In this document: in pieces, positions 1 through 9,318 of the stretch | How positions within the stretch are numbered: position 1 is the first letter of the stretch | Layout of the letters: each line of letters opens with the position of its first letter | Source of the DNA: Seongchinamella unica | Lineage (GTDB): Bacteria; Pseudomonadota; Gammaproteobacteria; Pseudomonadales; Halieaceae | DNA length: 64,000 nt | Assembly: GCF_004354085.1 (NCBI RefSeq) | Contig: NZ_SMSE01000001.1 | Location: 1,231,724-1,295,723, forward strand | Reading direction: 5' to 3' | Made by a program: the position numbers and the translations under genes | Notes under the pieces: model-generated | The model's input: only the letters and a program-made list of their open reading frames with translations | What the model was told of the DNA's origin: nothing | Databases searched by the model: none

Positions 1-137
1 TTCTCCACATCGTAAACCACAAACTCCAGCGCCGGATCTTCCCGTCCCAGCAGGGCGGTAAACATGTCCGGGTACTCACCAAATTCCGGTACCCACTCCG
101 GACGCACGGCATCGGTCTTCAAAATTCCTAGTTTCAT
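1..137 (-). CDS. class I glutamine amidotransferase (5' end only)
   Basis: The first 45 codons of a gene that runs off the left edge on the minus strand. The N-terminus begins MKLGILKTDAV and continues with a GEYPDMF motif and LEFVVYDVE. This resembles the start of GMP-synthase-like class I glutamine amidotransferases, which release ammonia from glutamine. The catalytic Cys-His-Glu residues would lie outside the window, so activity cannot be checked. The ATG at 137 has an AGGAG about a dozen bases upstream. It is divergent from the multiheme cytochrome gene. Confidence 0.7.
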   Translation of the reverse strand, partial: MKLGILKTDAVRPEWVPEFGEYPDMFTALLGREDPALEFVVYDVE

Positions 138-164
138 GGTTTACGCGAGTCTCCTGGGGCGGGT

Positions 165-364
165 AATTACCCGCAAAACCCCATGATAAAAACGGCACCC
201 GGTACTGTCTATACCACCATAGGGCAGGCCATTGCCGTCACCAAAAATACACGCCAGCGCCACCGAACTGCCACAGCGGCAACGCATTGTGGTCGCTGGT
301 GCACTCCGGCGATGGCTACCTCGAGGTGTCGGTGCGACTGCCCTCGCCTGACCCTTGGGCTTAA
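165..364 (+). other. coding-like tail in intergenic DNA (possible gene remnant)
   Basis: Most of the 242-bp gap between the amidotransferase and the cytochrome gene. One plus-strand frame stays open from about 165 to a TAA at 362-364. From about 260 it reads like a protein end (GDGYLEVSVRL) with mostly G/C third positions, but the frame has no ATG or GTG start. It could be the decayed C-terminus of a lost gene or chance. I do not call it a gene. Confidence 0.2.
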
Positions 365-379
365 CGCAGCGATGGGTTA

Positions 380-2668
380 ATGTGTCAGTCCACTTTAGTC
401 GCGGGACCAGGACACTTGCTGAACCGACTGATTTTGCTGGCCCTGCTTTTTACCAGCGCCACCGCAGCGGCCAACGAGGGCGGATTCCGGGGGGCGGAAA
501 GCTGCCGGGAATGCCACGCCAGCGAATACGATGCCTGGCGGGGTTCCCACCACGACCTGGCCATGCAGCTGCCTGGCCCGGACACTGTGCTGGGCAACTT
601 CAACAACGCCAGCTTCAGCTATAACGGGATCACCACCCGCTTCTACCGGGACGGTGATAAGTTCATGGTGCGCACCGACGGTGAGGACGGCAAGCTGACC
701 GATTTTGAGGTGGCCTATGTTTTTGGCGTATACCCTTTGCAGCAATACCTGCTGCCACTGTCCCGCGGTCGGCTCCAGGCACTGAGTATTGCCTGGGACG
801 CGAGGCCGGAACCGGAGGGCGGACAGCGCTGGTACCACCTGTATCCCGACGAACCCATCGATTACCGTGATCCCCTGCACTGGACCGGCCCTTACCAGAA
901 CTGGAATACCCGCTGTGCTGAATGCCACAGCACCGACCTGCAAAAAAACTACGACCGTGCAACGCGCAGCTTTGACACCCGCTACGCTGAAATCGACGTC
1001 AGTTGCGAGGCCTGCCATGGCCCCGGTCAAGCACACCTGCAATTGGCCCGGGCGGGAAAGCTGGGCGACTCTCCTCAGGGTGGCTTCGCTACCGACCTTG
1101 CCCAGCGAGGCCTGTGGTCATTCCCCGCAGGTGAATCCATCGCCCGGCGCAGCGAACCGCTGCAATCACGGACCCAGATCGACAGCTGCGGCCGCTGCCA
1201 CAGCCGCCGCGGCACCCTTGGCGACTACCACTATGGCGCAGACCTGCTGGACACCCACCGGCTGTCGCTACCCCAGTCACCCCTGTACCACTACGACGGC
1301 CAGATCCTCGACGAGGTCTATGTGTACGGCTCGTTTGTGCAGAGCAAAATGCACCAGGCCGGGGTCGTTTGCAGCAACTGCCATGAACCCCACAGCAACG
1401 CACTGAGGGCGCCGGGTAACGGCGTCTGCGCCCAGTGTCATCAAACCACTCGCTACGACACCCCTGATCATCACTTCCACCCTGCGGGCAGTGCCGGCGC
1501 ATCCTGCGCTAACTGCCATATGCCGGAAACCACCTACATGGGCGTGGACCCTCGCCGGGATCACAGCATGCGCGTGCCGCGACCGGACCTGTCAGTCGTC
1601 ATTGCCACGCCCAATGCCTGTACCCAATGTCACAGCGACAAGACGGATCAGTGGGCGCTGCAGGCCCTGCGCGCGCAGGGCGTCAATTTCCGGGACACCG
1701 GTAGCCATCCCGCCCGCAGTTTCGCCGCCTTTGACCGGGGCGACAGCCGGGCCGTACCCGGACTGGCACAGCTGGCCAATGATCCGCAGGCAGCCCCAAT
1801 CTGGCGCGCGACAGCCATGGAAGCCCTGGGGCAGGCGGGCGGCCGCGAAGCGACCCAGACCATGGCCAGCCTGCTGTATCACGACGATTCGATTATTCGC
1901 ACCAGCACGGTACGTTCACTGGATCAGTTGCTGTCACTGCCACAGCGTTTCCAGCTGCTCACACCCCTGCTCGACGACCCGGTCCTGGCGGTGCGCATGG
2001 AGGTAGCCGAGTCTCTGGCGGGAGTTCCGCTCGACCAGGTCGAGCCCGCTCAAGCGAAAGCACTCAGGACCCTGTTCGGCGAGTACCAGGCGGTGCAGGA
2101 GCAGCACACGGATATGCCGGGTGTCCTGATGCAACTGGCCATGTTCCAGGCCAATCGTGGTGACACGCCGTCCGCAGAACGGGCCTACCGGGAAGCACTG
2201 ACGCTCAACGCCCAGCTGCTGCCGGCCTACCTTAACCTGGCGGATCTGTTGCGGGCTCAGGACAGGGACGAAGAGGCGCGGACGCTGTTACTCGAGGCTT
2301 TGGCCCTGGCCCCGGAAAATGGCAACGCCCTACATGCTCTGGGCTTGCTGGAAGCGCGCAGTGATAATCCCGACAGGGCACTGGATTACCTGGGCCGGGC
2401 GGCGGCCCGGGAAAACCTGGGCACCCGGCATCGTTTTGTCTATGCCATCGCCCTGCACGACCTTGGCCAGCCGCGAGAGGCGCTGATTGAGCTGGGCAGG
2501 CTGCATCGCCAGTTCCCGGCCGACCAGCAGGTGTTACTGACCCTGGCCAACTACAGCGCGGAACTGGGTGAGACCGCCCAGGCACGCGGCTACGCCGACA
2601 AGCTGGTGAAGCTGGCGCCCGGCAACCCCAACTACCAGCAACTGCAGCGAAGCCTTCAGGGAAAGTAG
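380..2668 (+). CDS. exported octaheme cytochrome c with C-terminal TPR repeats
   Basis: A 762-aa protein with a hydrophobic leader ending near Ala30. It has eight CxxCH heme-binding motifs, at about residues 42, 179, 209, 270, 331, 350, 376 and 414. The spacing and the GPGQAH and MPETTYMG motifs recall cytochrome c554/paired-CXXCH families. HEAT-like helices follow (about 455-560), then tetratricopeptide repeats to the C-terminus. Expected role: periplasmic multiheme electron carrier or reductase held in a complex by the TPR part. The substrate is unknown. The ATG at 380 gives an N-terminus with no positive charge before Arg16. A TTG at 416 after an AGGA would give a more typical signal peptide, so the start is uncertain. 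Its last bases overlap the convergent hydrolase gene. Confidence 0.85.
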   Translation: MCQSTLVAGPGHLLNRLILLALLFTSATAAANEGGFRGAESCRECHASEYDAWRGSHHDLAMQLPGPDTVLGNFNNASFSYNGITTRFYRDGDKFMVRTDGEDGKLTDFEVAYVFGVYPLQQYLLPLSRGRLQALSIAWDARPEPEGGQRWYHLYPDEPIDYRDPLHWTGPYQNWNTRCAECHSTDLQKNYDRATRSFDTRYAEIDVSCEACHGPGQAHLQLARAGKLGDSPQGGFATDLAQRGLWSFPAGESIARRSEPLQSRTQIDSCGRCHSRRGTLGDYHYGADLLDTHRLSLPQSPLYHYDGQILDEVYVYGSFVQSKMHQAGVVCSNCHEPHSNALRAPGNGVCAQCHQTTRYDTPDHHFHPAGSAGASCANCHMPETTYMGVDPRRDHSMRVPRPDLSVVIATPNACTQCHSDKTDQWALQALRAQGVNFRDTGSHPARSFAAFDRGDSRAVPGLAQLANDPQAAPIWRATAMEALGQAGGREATQTMASLLYHDDSIIRTSTVRSLDQLLSLPQRFQLLTPLLDDPVLAVRMEVAESLAGVPLDQVEPAQAKALRTLFGEYQAVQEQHTDMPGVLMQLAMFQANRGDTPSAERAYREALTLNAQLLPAYLNLADLLRAQDRDEEARTLLLEALALAPENGNALHALGLLEARSDNPDRALDYLGRAAARENLGTRHRFVYAIALHDLGQPREALIELGRLHRQFPADQQVLLTLANYSAELGETAQARGYADKLVKLAPGNPNYQQLQRSLQGK

Positions 2669-3582
2669 TGGCGGTCCAGAGCGGCTTCGTAGTCGGCGCG
2701 GATCGCAGCGGACTCATTGGCCAACTGGTGGCCCGCTGTGGGCAGGTAGCAGATCTCGGACCCGGGAAAGAGTTGGACAATGGCCTTCATGTTGTAACGC
2801 CAGCCCACCGTGCCGTCCTTGCATCCCTGGACCACCAGGGCAGGCCCCACGCCAAGGTCGGCCAGGGGCAGCGATTTCAGCCAGCGCCGCAGGGCACCAA
2901 TCCAGGGCAGCGACACGCGGTGGCTCTGCAGTGGATCATCGCGCAGAAAATCCAGGAACCCCAGGTCCGAGGTGTTGTGGTTTAACCTCCGCTCGAGGCT
3001 ATCGGTAAAGCGGTGCAATAGAATGTGCCCCAACTGCACGCCGCGCCAGCCAGCCGGTCTTACCAGCGGTGCCAGCAACGCCAGTTTACTGAATGGCCAC
3101 CGGTGGTGCCTGGCCAGCTCCATCAATGCGGCACAGCCGGTGCTCTGTCCCAGGGCGTTAAACGGCAGGTCTGGCATCTGCGCCGCACTCACCACCTCGT
3201 GGACCGCCTGACCGTAGTCGGCAAAGTCATCGATACCGGCCCGCTCCCCACTGGACAGTCCGTGTCCCGGCAGGTCGAAGATCAGCACGTTGCAGCGGCG
3301 GGACAGGCCGTAGTCGATCAGCTTGTCGTATATCCCGCTGTGATCGAAGTAGCCATGCACCAGCAGCAGGTTGGCGCGGGCGCCGGGCTGCAGCCAGCGG
3401 TGAGTCAGCAGTTGGAAACGGCCCGATGGAATAGTGCCGCAATGATGCTGGACATCGGGGTATCGGGCGGTGAAGTCGAGGTTGTAGAACTGGAGGTAGT
3501 TTTCCAGTAGTGGCGAGTGCGGTACGGTTTCCGAGAAGGACGGAAGTGACTGGCGCAGTTGCCTGACCTGGTCCGGGGTCAC
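2656..3582 (-). CDS. alpha/beta hydrolase (lysophospholipase-like)
   Basis: About 308 aa with the serine hydrolase fold. It has an LVHGY oxyanion-hole strand, a DLPGHG motif and a GQSTG nucleophile elbow as in monoacylglycerol lipase/lysophospholipase-like proteins. A C-terminal TAGHQL carries the likely catalytic His. No signal peptide is seen, so it is probably cytoplasmic or peripheral. The reading frame is open to a GTG at 3606, but those first codons lie in REP-like repeat DNA with no Shine-Dalgarno. I prefer the GTG at 3582, which has a GAGG just upstream. The 3' end overlaps the cytochrome gene by 13 bp, tail to tail. The substrate is unknown. Confidence 0.8.
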   Translation of the reverse strand: MTPDQVRQLRQSLPSFSETVPHSPLLENYLQFYNLDFTARYPDVQHHCGTIPSGRFQLLTHRWLQPGARANLLLVHGYFDHSGIYDKLIDYGLSRRCNVLIFDLPGHGLSSGERAGIDDFADYGQAVHEVVSAAQMPDLPFNALGQSTGCAALMELARHHRWPFSKLALLAPLVRPAGWRGVQLGHILLHRFTDSLERRLNHNTSDLGFLDFLRDDPLQSHRVSLPWIGALRRWLKSLPLADLGVGPALVVQGCKDGTVGWRYNMKAIVQLFPGSEICYLPTAGHQLANESAAIRADYEAALDRHYFP

Positions 3583-3591
3583 CGGTACCTC

Positions 3592-3696
3592 GTCGTCCCC
3601 GCGCACCGGGTCAATTGCGCGGCAAGAGAATCCCCGGGGACAGGACGGGACCCCGGGAACGGGGCCTCAACGGATCCCCGCTTACGCGGGGATGAC
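3592..3696. repeat. REP-like palindromic repeat pair
   Basis: A perfect hairpin at 3672-3696 (GGATCCCCGC, loop TTACG, GCGGGGATGAC) follows a degenerate opposite copy at 3592-3610 (GTCGTCCCCGCGCAC). This is the common GTCATCCCCGCG type of repetitive extragenic palindrome. It lies between the divergent-facing hydrolase start and the fba stop, and could act as an mRNA 3'-end stabiliser for the tkt-fba operon. Confidence 0.6.
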
Positions 3697-3779
3697 AGCT
3701 TTCGACCCGGGTTACCCGGCAACCGGCAAAGCATTCGCTGTCGCGTCACATCAACGGCCACAGGGCAGCAACGCAGGCG

Positions 3780-4844
3780 TCAATTTACCCGGGGCGTCAG
3801 TTCACCCGCATCGTACAGCAGGTGCATGGTCTCCAGGTTCTTGACCCGGATCTTGTCCGCATTGCCTGCGGTATTGAACGCTTCGTAGCGGGCGATACAG
3901 ATATCGCGCATAGCGTCGATGGTCTTGCCCAGAAACTTGCGCGGGTCGAACTCGGCGGGATTTTCAGCGAGAAAACGACGCACCGCCCCGGTGGACGCCA
4001 GGCGCAGGTCAGTATCGATGTTGACCTTACGCACGCCGTGGCGAATGCCTTCCTGAATCTGTTCGACCGGAACGCCATAGGTTTCGGGGATCTCGCCACC
4101 ATACTGGTTGATTATCGCCAACCAGTCCTGCGGCACAGAGGAGGAGCCGTGCATCACCAGGTGAGTGTTGGGGATGCGGGCGTTGATCTCCTTGATCCGG
4201 TCAATCGCCAGGATATCGCCCGTGGGCGGACGGGTAAATTTGTAGGCGCCGTGGCTGGTACCGCAGGCGATGGCCAGCGCGTCCACCTCGGTGGCCTTGA
4301 CGAATTCAGCCGCCTCCTCCGGGTCGGTCAACATCTGGTCGTGAGTCAGCTTGCCGGCGGCACCAATGCCGTCTTCCTCGCCGGCTTCACCGGTTTCCAG
4401 CGATCCCAGGCAACCCAGTTCACCCTCTACGGACACGCCGCAGGCATGAGCCATTTCCACCGCACGGCGAGTTACCGCCACATTGTAGTCGTAGTCCATC
4501 GGTGTCTTGCCGTCTTCACCCAGGGAGCCGTCCATCATGACCGAGGAGAAACCCAGCTGAATGGAACGCTGGCACACCGCAGGGGAGGTGCCATGGTCCT
4601 GGTGCACCACCACCGGGATATGCGGGAACTCGTTCATCGCCGCTTCCATCATTGCCCGCAGGAAAGGCGCACCCGCGTACTTGCGCGCCCCGGCGCTGGC
4701 CTGCATGATCACTGGCGAATTGGTCTGGTCCGCCGCTTCCATGATGGCGCGGGTCTGTTCCAGGTTATTGACGTTGAATGCCGGTACGCCGTAGTCGTGC
4801 TCGGCGGCGTGGTCCAGCAACTGGCGCAAGCTGATTAATGCCAT
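3780..4844 (-). CDS. fba: fructose-bisphosphate aldolase, class II
   Basis: A 354-aa zinc-dependent aldolase that reversibly cleaves fructose 1,6-bisphosphate into dihydroxyacetone phosphate and glyceraldehyde 3-phosphate. The HQDHGT motif at about 81-86 carries the catalytic Asp83 and zinc ligand His84. Further zinc/substrate motifs are EGELG, CGTSHG, HGSSSV and KVNIDTD. Length and motifs fit the Calvin-cycle-type class IIB branch also used in gluconeogenesis. It is the last gene of the tkt-epd-pgk-fba operon, 30 bp after pgk. An REP-like hairpin follows the stop. Confidence 0.97.
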   Translation of the reverse strand: MALISLRQLLDHAAEHDYGVPAFNVNNLEQTRAIMEAADQTNSPVIMQASAGARKYAGAPFLRAMMEAAMNEFPHIPVVVHQDHGTSPAVCQRSIQLGFSSVMMDGSLGEDGKTPMDYDYNVAVTRRAVEMAHACGVSVEGELGCLGSLETGEAGEEDGIGAAGKLTHDQMLTDPEEAAEFVKATEVDALAIACGTSHGAYKFTRPPTGDILAIDRIKEINARIPNTHLVMHGSSSVPQDWLAIINQYGGEIPETYGVPVEQIQEGIRHGVRKVNIDTDLRLASTGAVRRFLAENPAEFDPRKFLGKTIDAMRDICIARYEAFNTAGNADKIRVKNLETMHLLYDAGELTPRVN

Positions 4845-4874
4845 TGTGTTACCTCTGCGATCGTTTTGTGTGCG

Positions 4875-6044
4875 TTAGTCGGCAGCCCGGGCTTCCAGTA
4901 CGGCCACCGCAGGAAGAACTTTGCCTTCCACATATTCCAGGAACGCCCCACCCCCGGTAGAAATATAGGATACCTTGTCGGCAATGTTGTATTTATCGAT
5001 TGCGGCCAGGGTGTCACCACCACCCGCCAGGGAAAACCCGGCAGATTCGGCGATAGCCAGGGACAGGGCTCTGGTGCCGCCGCCAAACTGGTCGAACTCG
5101 AATACGCCCACCGGGCCATTCCAGAGTATGGTGCCCGCGTCTTTGAGCAGGCTCGCCATCGCTTGCGCTGACGCGGGACCAATATCAAAAATCATGTCGT
5201 CGTCGGCCACGTCCTCCGCTGACTTGAGCTCGGCTTCGGCGCTCTCGGAAAATTCCTTGCCGGTGACCACATCCGTGGGCAGGGGTATGCTGGTCTTTTC
5301 CATCAGGGCACTGGCGGCGGGTATCAGTTCATGCTCGCACAGGGACTTGCCCACCGGTTTGCCGGCAGCGGCGAGGAAGGTATTGGCGATGCCGCCACCC
5401 ACAATCAGCTGGTCGACCTTCTCTGACAGGGTCTCCAGTACCGTGAGCTTGGTGGACACCTTGGAGCCCCCGACGATGGCGACCATCGGGCGGGCGGGGT
5501 CCGAAAGGGCCTTTCCCAGGGCACTCAGTTCGCCGGCAAGCAGCGGTCCGGCGCAGGCCACCGGGGCGAACTTCGCCACCCCGTGAGTAGACGCCTGAGC
5601 ACGGTGGGCGGTGCCAAAGGCATCCATCACAAAAATCTCGCAAAGCCCGGCGTATGCCCTGGCCAGGGACTCATCATCTTTCTTTTCGCCGGGGTTAAAG
5701 CGGACATTTTCCAGCAGGGCGACCTCTCCGTCATTGAGTTCTACGCCCAGTTTCCAGTCTTCCACCAGGCTGACCTTCTGGCCCAGCAGATCCGCCAGGT
5801 GCTCTGCCACCGGCGCCATGGAGAACTGCTGCTCGAATTCCCCCTCGGTGGGCCGGCCCAGGTGTGACATGAGAATAACTTTTGCGCCCGCGTCCCGCGC
5901 CGCCACAATCGTCGGCAATGCAGCGCGGATACGGGCATCGGAGGATACCCTGCCATCCTTGACCGGCACGTTGAGATCCTCGCGGATCAACACCCGCTTG
6001 CCCTTGAGATCCAGGTCCTGCATCAGTTTCACATTCAGGGCCAT
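4875..6044 (-). CDS. pgk: phosphoglycerate kinase
   Basis: A 389-aa cytoplasmic kinase that interconverts 1,3-bisphosphoglycerate + ADP and 3-phosphoglycerate + ATP. The N-terminal DLNVPV substrate loop, the SHLGRP motif, VGGSKVSTK and the C-terminal nucleotide loop GPVGVFEF with GGGTRAL are all present, and length is normal. The ATG at 6044 has a strong AGGAG upstream. It lies 12 bp after epd, so transcription is surely shared. Confidence 0.98.
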   Translation of the reverse strand: MALNVKLMQDLDLKGKRVLIREDLNVPVKDGRVSSDARIRAALPTIVAARDAGAKVILMSHLGRPTEGEFEQQFSMAPVAEHLADLLGQKVSLVEDWKLGVELNDGEVALLENVRFNPGEKKDDESLARAYAGLCEIFVMDAFGTAHRAQASTHGVAKFAPVACAGPLLAGELSALGKALSDPARPMVAIVGGSKVSTKLTVLETLSEKVDQLIVGGGIANTFLAAAGKPVGKSLCEHELIPAASALMEKTSIPLPTDVVTGKEFSESAEAELKSAEDVADDDMIFDIGPASAQAMASLLKDAGTILWNGPVGVFEFDQFGGGTRALSLAIAESAGFSLAGGGDTLAAIDKYNIADKVSYISTGGGAFLEYVEGKVLPAVAVLEARAAD

Positions 6045-6056
6045 TGAGATTGTCTC

Positions 6057-7067
6057 CTATAAACTTGTCCAGTGATGGGCAACATCCAGCATCCGGTTGG
6101 CGTACGCCCATTCGTTGTCAAACCATGTCAGCACCTTTACCAGGCGCGAGCCACTGACCCGGGTCTGGCTGGCATCGATGATGCTTGAACGCAGGTCGTG
6201 ATTAAAATCGCAGGATGCCAGAGGCTCCTCAGTATAGCCCAGAACCCCCGCGAACCGGGATTGGGCAGCCTCGAGCAGGGCGCGGTTGACCGCTTCCACA
6301 TCGGTGTCCCGGCAGGTCTGCACCGTCAGGTCCATGGCTGACACGTTCAGCGTCGGAACCCGCAGGGCCTGGGCGCTGAACCTGCCCTTCATTTCCGGCA
6401 GCACCCGCTCCACCCCCCGGGCCAGGCCGGTGTCGACAGGAATGATGGACTGGGACGCCGCCCGGGTCTTGCGTAAATCCGTATGGTGATAGGCATCGAG
6501 GACGGGCTGGTCGTTCATTGCCGAGTGTATGGTGGTGATAGTGCCGCTCTCTATGCCGACCGTATCCGCCAGGGCCCGTATCACCGGCACGATACCATTG
6601 GTGGTACAGGATCCGGCTGAAACCACCCGGTGCGACGGCCGCAGCTGGTCCTGGTTGATGCCATAGACCACGGTCGCATCCACATCGGACTGGGCCGGCT
6701 GGGAAAACAGCACTTTGCCTGCACCGGCGGCCAGGTGCTCCTCGGCGGTGGCCCGGTCGGTAAACGCCCCGGTGCATTCCAGTACGAGGTCAACACCGAG
6801 TTCCGACCAGGGCAAGGTGCTGATGTCGGCGCTGCGCAACAGCGTGATGGACTGCCCACCCACAACCAGTTGCCGCTCATCTCCGTGCAGTTCCCCGGGG
6901 AAACGACCGTGAGTGGAATCATAGCGGGTCAGGTGCAGCACGGTAACGGCGTCGGCCAGTTCGTTGATGGCCACAACCTGCATGTGCGCCTGCAGCGGGC
7001 TCTCCTGCAAGGCCCGCAGCACACTGCGGCCAATCCTGCCGTAACCGTTGATCGCCAGCCGAATCAT
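6057..7067 (-). CDS. epd: erythrose-4-phosphate dehydrogenase (GAPDH family)
   Basis: A 336-aa NAD-dependent dehydrogenase. The N-terminal Rossmann motif INGYGRIGRSVLRAL, the catalytic Cys154 in GSCTTNG and the TTIHSAM histidine are clear. Sequence features (INELADA, YDSTHGRF, GINQDQLR, SQSIIPVDT) match E. coli Epd more closely than GapA. Epd oxidises erythrose 4-phosphate to 4-phosphoerythronate for pyridoxal phosphate synthesis. A GAPDH role cannot be excluded from sequence, since no other gap gene is visible here. The usual second Cys (SCTTNC) is Gly. It sits between tkt and pgk as in enterobacterial and pseudomonad operons. Confidence 0.88.
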   Translation of the reverse strand: MIRLAINGYGRIGRSVLRALQESPLQAHMQVVAINELADAVTVLHLTRYDSTHGRFPGELHGDERQLVVGGQSITLLRSADISTLPWSELGVDLVLECTGAFTDRATAEEHLAAGAGKVLFSQPAQSDVDATVVYGINQDQLRPSHRVVSAGSCTTNGIVPVIRALADTVGIESGTITTIHSAMNDQPVLDAYHHTDLRKTRAASQSIIPVDTGLARGVERVLPEMKGRFSAQALRVPTLNVSAMDLTVQTCRDTDVEAVNRALLEAAQSRFAGVLGYTEEPLASCDFNHDLRSSIIDASQTRVSGSRLVKVLTWFDNEWAYANRMLDVAHHWTSL

Positions 7068-7080
7068 GATGACTCCCTGG

Positions 7081-9084
7081 CTAGTCGATCAGCACCTCTT
7101 CCACGGCGGCCACCACGTTATCCACGGTGAAGCCAAACGCCTGGAACAGGTCGCCGGCGGGGGCGGATTCGCCAAAGGTGGTCATGCCGACAATGCGCCC
7201 GTCCAGGCCCACGTACTTGTACCAGTAGTCGGCGTGGAGAGCCTCGACGGCAACCCTGGCCAGCACGTCCGAGGGCAGAACAGCCTCGCGATACGCCGCG
7301 TCCTGGGCCTCGAACACTTCAGTGCTGGGCATGGACACCACGCGAATGTTCTTGCCCGCCTCTTCCAGGCGCTCGGCTGCAGCCATGGCCAGGGCTACCT
7401 CGGAACCGGTGGCGATCACAATCGCATCCGGAGTGCCGTTACAGGCTTTGAGCACGTAGCCGCCGCGGGCCACCTCTGCCACCTGCTCGGGGCTACGGTC
7501 CTGGTGGGGCAATCCCTGGCGCGAGAAGACCAGCGCGCTAGGGCCATCCCGGCGCTCGATGGCTGCCTTCCAGGCAACAGCGGATTCGACCGTGTCGCAG
7601 GGGCGCCAGGTATTCATGTTGGGCGTACTGCGCAGGGACGCGACCTGCTCCACCGGCTGGTGGGTGGGGCCATCTTCGCCGAGGCCGATGGAATCGTGGG
7701 TAAACACGAAGATCGACTGTTGCTTCATCAACGCGGCCATCCTCACCGCGTTGCGCATATACTCCATGAACACCAGGAAGGTGGCGCCGTAATTGATAAA
7801 CCCGCCGTGCAGGGCAATGCCGTTCATGATCGCGGCCATACCGAATTCGCGCACCCCGTAATACAGGTAGTTCCCGCTGGCATCGTCCCTGCTGATGCCT
7901 TTTGATCCGGACCAGATGGTCAGGTTGGAGCCGGCCAGGTCGGCTGACCCGCCGAACAGTTCCGGCAGTATGGGGCCATAGGCATTGAGGCAGTTCTGGG
8001 AGGCCTTGCGGGAAGCGATGCTGGCACCATCGCGCTGGCACTCGGCGATATAGTCTTCGGCCCGGGCAGCAAAGTCTTGCGGCAGCTCACCCGCCAGGCG
8101 ACGCTGGAGTTCGGCGGCGAGGTCGGGGTGGGCGGCGGCATAGGCGGCAAATTGCTCATCCCAGGCCTGCTGCGCTGCGGCGCCCTTGTCGCGGGCGTTC
8201 CAGCCGGCGTAGACCTCTTCCGGCACCTCGAAAGGCTCGTGAGGCCAGTCCAGGGCAATACGGGTGGCGGCGACTTCGTCACCACCGAGGGGAGCGCCGT
8301 GACAGGACTCGCTGCCCTGCTTGCCGGGCGAGCCCTTACCGATGATGGTCTTGCAACAGATCAGGGTCGGCTTGCCGGTCTCGTGGCGGGCGGCCTCAAT
8401 CGCAGCCTTGATTTCAGAGGGACTGTGGCCGTTAACGTCGTTGATTACCTGCCAGCCGTAGCTCTTGAACCGCGTCGGCGTGTCATCGGTAAACCAGCCG
8501 TCTACTTCACCATCGATGGAGATGCCGTTGTCGTCGTAGAAGGCCACCAGCTTGCCCAGGCCCAGGGTGCCGGCCAGCGAACAAACCTCATGTGAAATGC
8601 CTTCCATCAGGCAACCGTCGCCGAGGAAGGTGTAGGTGTAGTGGTCGATGATGTCGTGGCCTTCACGGTTGAACTGCTCAGCCAGTACTTTTTCCGCAAT
8701 GGCCATACCCACCGCGTTGCTGATGCCCTGGCCCAGCGGGCCGGTCGTGGTTTCCACCCCCGGGGTGTAGCCGTGCTCCGGGTGGCCCGGGGTCTTGCTG
8801 TGCAGCTGGCGGAAATTTTTCAGCTCGTCAATCGGCAGGTCGTAGCCGGTCAGGTGCAGCAGGGAGTAGATCAGCATGGAGCCGTGGCCATTGGAGAGCA
8901 CAAAACGGTCGCGGTTGGGCCAGTCCGGGTTGGCCGGGTTATGCTGCAGGTAGTCGTTCCAGAGAACTTCAGCGATATCTGCCATACCCATGGGGGCACC
9001 AGGGTGACCGGAATTGGCCTTCTGGACTGCATCCATGCTCAGGGCGCGGATGGCATTGGCGAGTTCAGTGCGGTTGGACGACAT
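7081..9084 (-). CDS. tkt: transketolase
   Basis: A 667-aa thiamine diphosphate enzyme that moves two-carbon ketol units between sugar phosphates in the pentose phosphate pathway. The N-terminus contains the substrate-binding motifs [10 protein letters not shown] and SNGHGSML. The ThDP motif begins GDGCLMEG near residue 155, and the pyrimidine-domain EFGMA and [18 protein letters not shown] motifs are present. It is the first gene of the minus-strand operon, 13 bp before epd. A possible -10 (TACAAT, read on the minus strand from 9178 to 9173) lies in the 234-bp gap it shares with the divergent sahR-like gene. Confidence 0.98.
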   Translation of the reverse strand: MSSNRTELANAIRALSMDAVQKANSGHPGAPMGMADIAEVLWNDYLQHNPANPDWPNRDRFVLSNGHGSMLIYSLLHLTGYDLPIDELKNFRQLHSKTPGHPEHGYTPGVETTTGPLGQGISNAVGMAIAEKVLAEQFNREGHDIIDHYTYTFLGDGCLMEGISHEVCSLAGTLGLGKLVAFYDDNGISIDGEVDGWFTDDTPTRFKSYGWQVINDVNGHSPSEIKAAIEAARHETGKPTLICCKTIIGKGSPGKQGSESCHGAPLGGDEVAATRIALDWPHEPFEVPEEVYAGWNARDKGAAAQQAWDEQFAAYAAAHPDLAAELQRRLAGELPQDFAARAEDYIAECQRDGASIASRKASQNCLNAYGPILPELFGGSADLAGSNLTIWSGSKGISRDDASGNYLYYGVREFGMAAIMNGIALHGGFINYGATFLVFMEYMRNAVRMAALMKQQSIFVFTHDSIGLGEDGPTHQPVEQVASLRSTPNMNTWRPCDTVESAVAWKAAIERRDGPSALVFSRQGLPHQDRSPEQVAEVARGGYVLKACNGTPDAIVIATGSEVALAMAAAERLEEAGKNIRVVSMPSTEVFEAQDAAYREAVLPSDVLARVAVEALHADYWYKYVGLDGRIVGMTTFGESAPAGDLFQAFGFTVDNVVAAVEEVLID

Positions 9085-9266
9085 GTGGTTCTCCGTTTCA
9101 GGGGGAAACTGCTGAAAAAAGGGCCGCCATTTTCGCGTAACAAGGCGCTAACAGCAATCAAATCGGGGGTAAATTGTACCTGCCCGCCCCGGGATTTCAC
9201 GCCCGGTAAGCGCTAATCGGGGCCGGGGTGCCGGCACGCGGACACTACTGCGACATCGCCCCAAAG

Positions 9267-9290
9267 CTATATCAAAATATTTTGATATAG
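9267..9290. promoter_or_regulatory. 24-bp perfect palindrome, probable SahR-type operator
   Basis: The core ATATCAAAATATTTTGATAT is extended by a further matched pair of bases on each side, so all 24 bp are self-complementary. Its right half contains the TTGATA (9282-9287) that serves as -35 for the regulator-metK operon. A repressor bound here would block that promoter. AT-rich dyads are typical of ArsR-family operators, and the adjacent gene is an ArsR-type protein. I cannot confirm the published SahR consensus from memory. Confidence 0.7.
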
Positions 9291-9310
9291 ATTGCCCGTC
9301 CTGCTAGAAT
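9282..9310 (+). promoter_or_regulatory. sigma70 promoter of the sahR-metK operon
   Basis: TTGATA (9282-9287), 17-bp spacer, TAGAAT (9305-9310). The predicted transcript start near 9317 is only about 2 bases before the ATG at 9319, so the mRNA would be leaderless or nearly so. The -35 is inside the palindrome. Confidence 0.65.
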
Positions 9311-9318
9311 CCTGCGCC

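Noticed and set aside
3822-4838. 338-codon plus-strand frame opposite fba
   Set aside because: Antisense shadow of a clear class II aldolase gene.
9292-9318. Longer start (TTG) for the ArsR-methyltransferase gene
   Set aside because: It lies upstream of the predicted transcript start and inside the promoter spacer; the ATG at 9319 is preferred.
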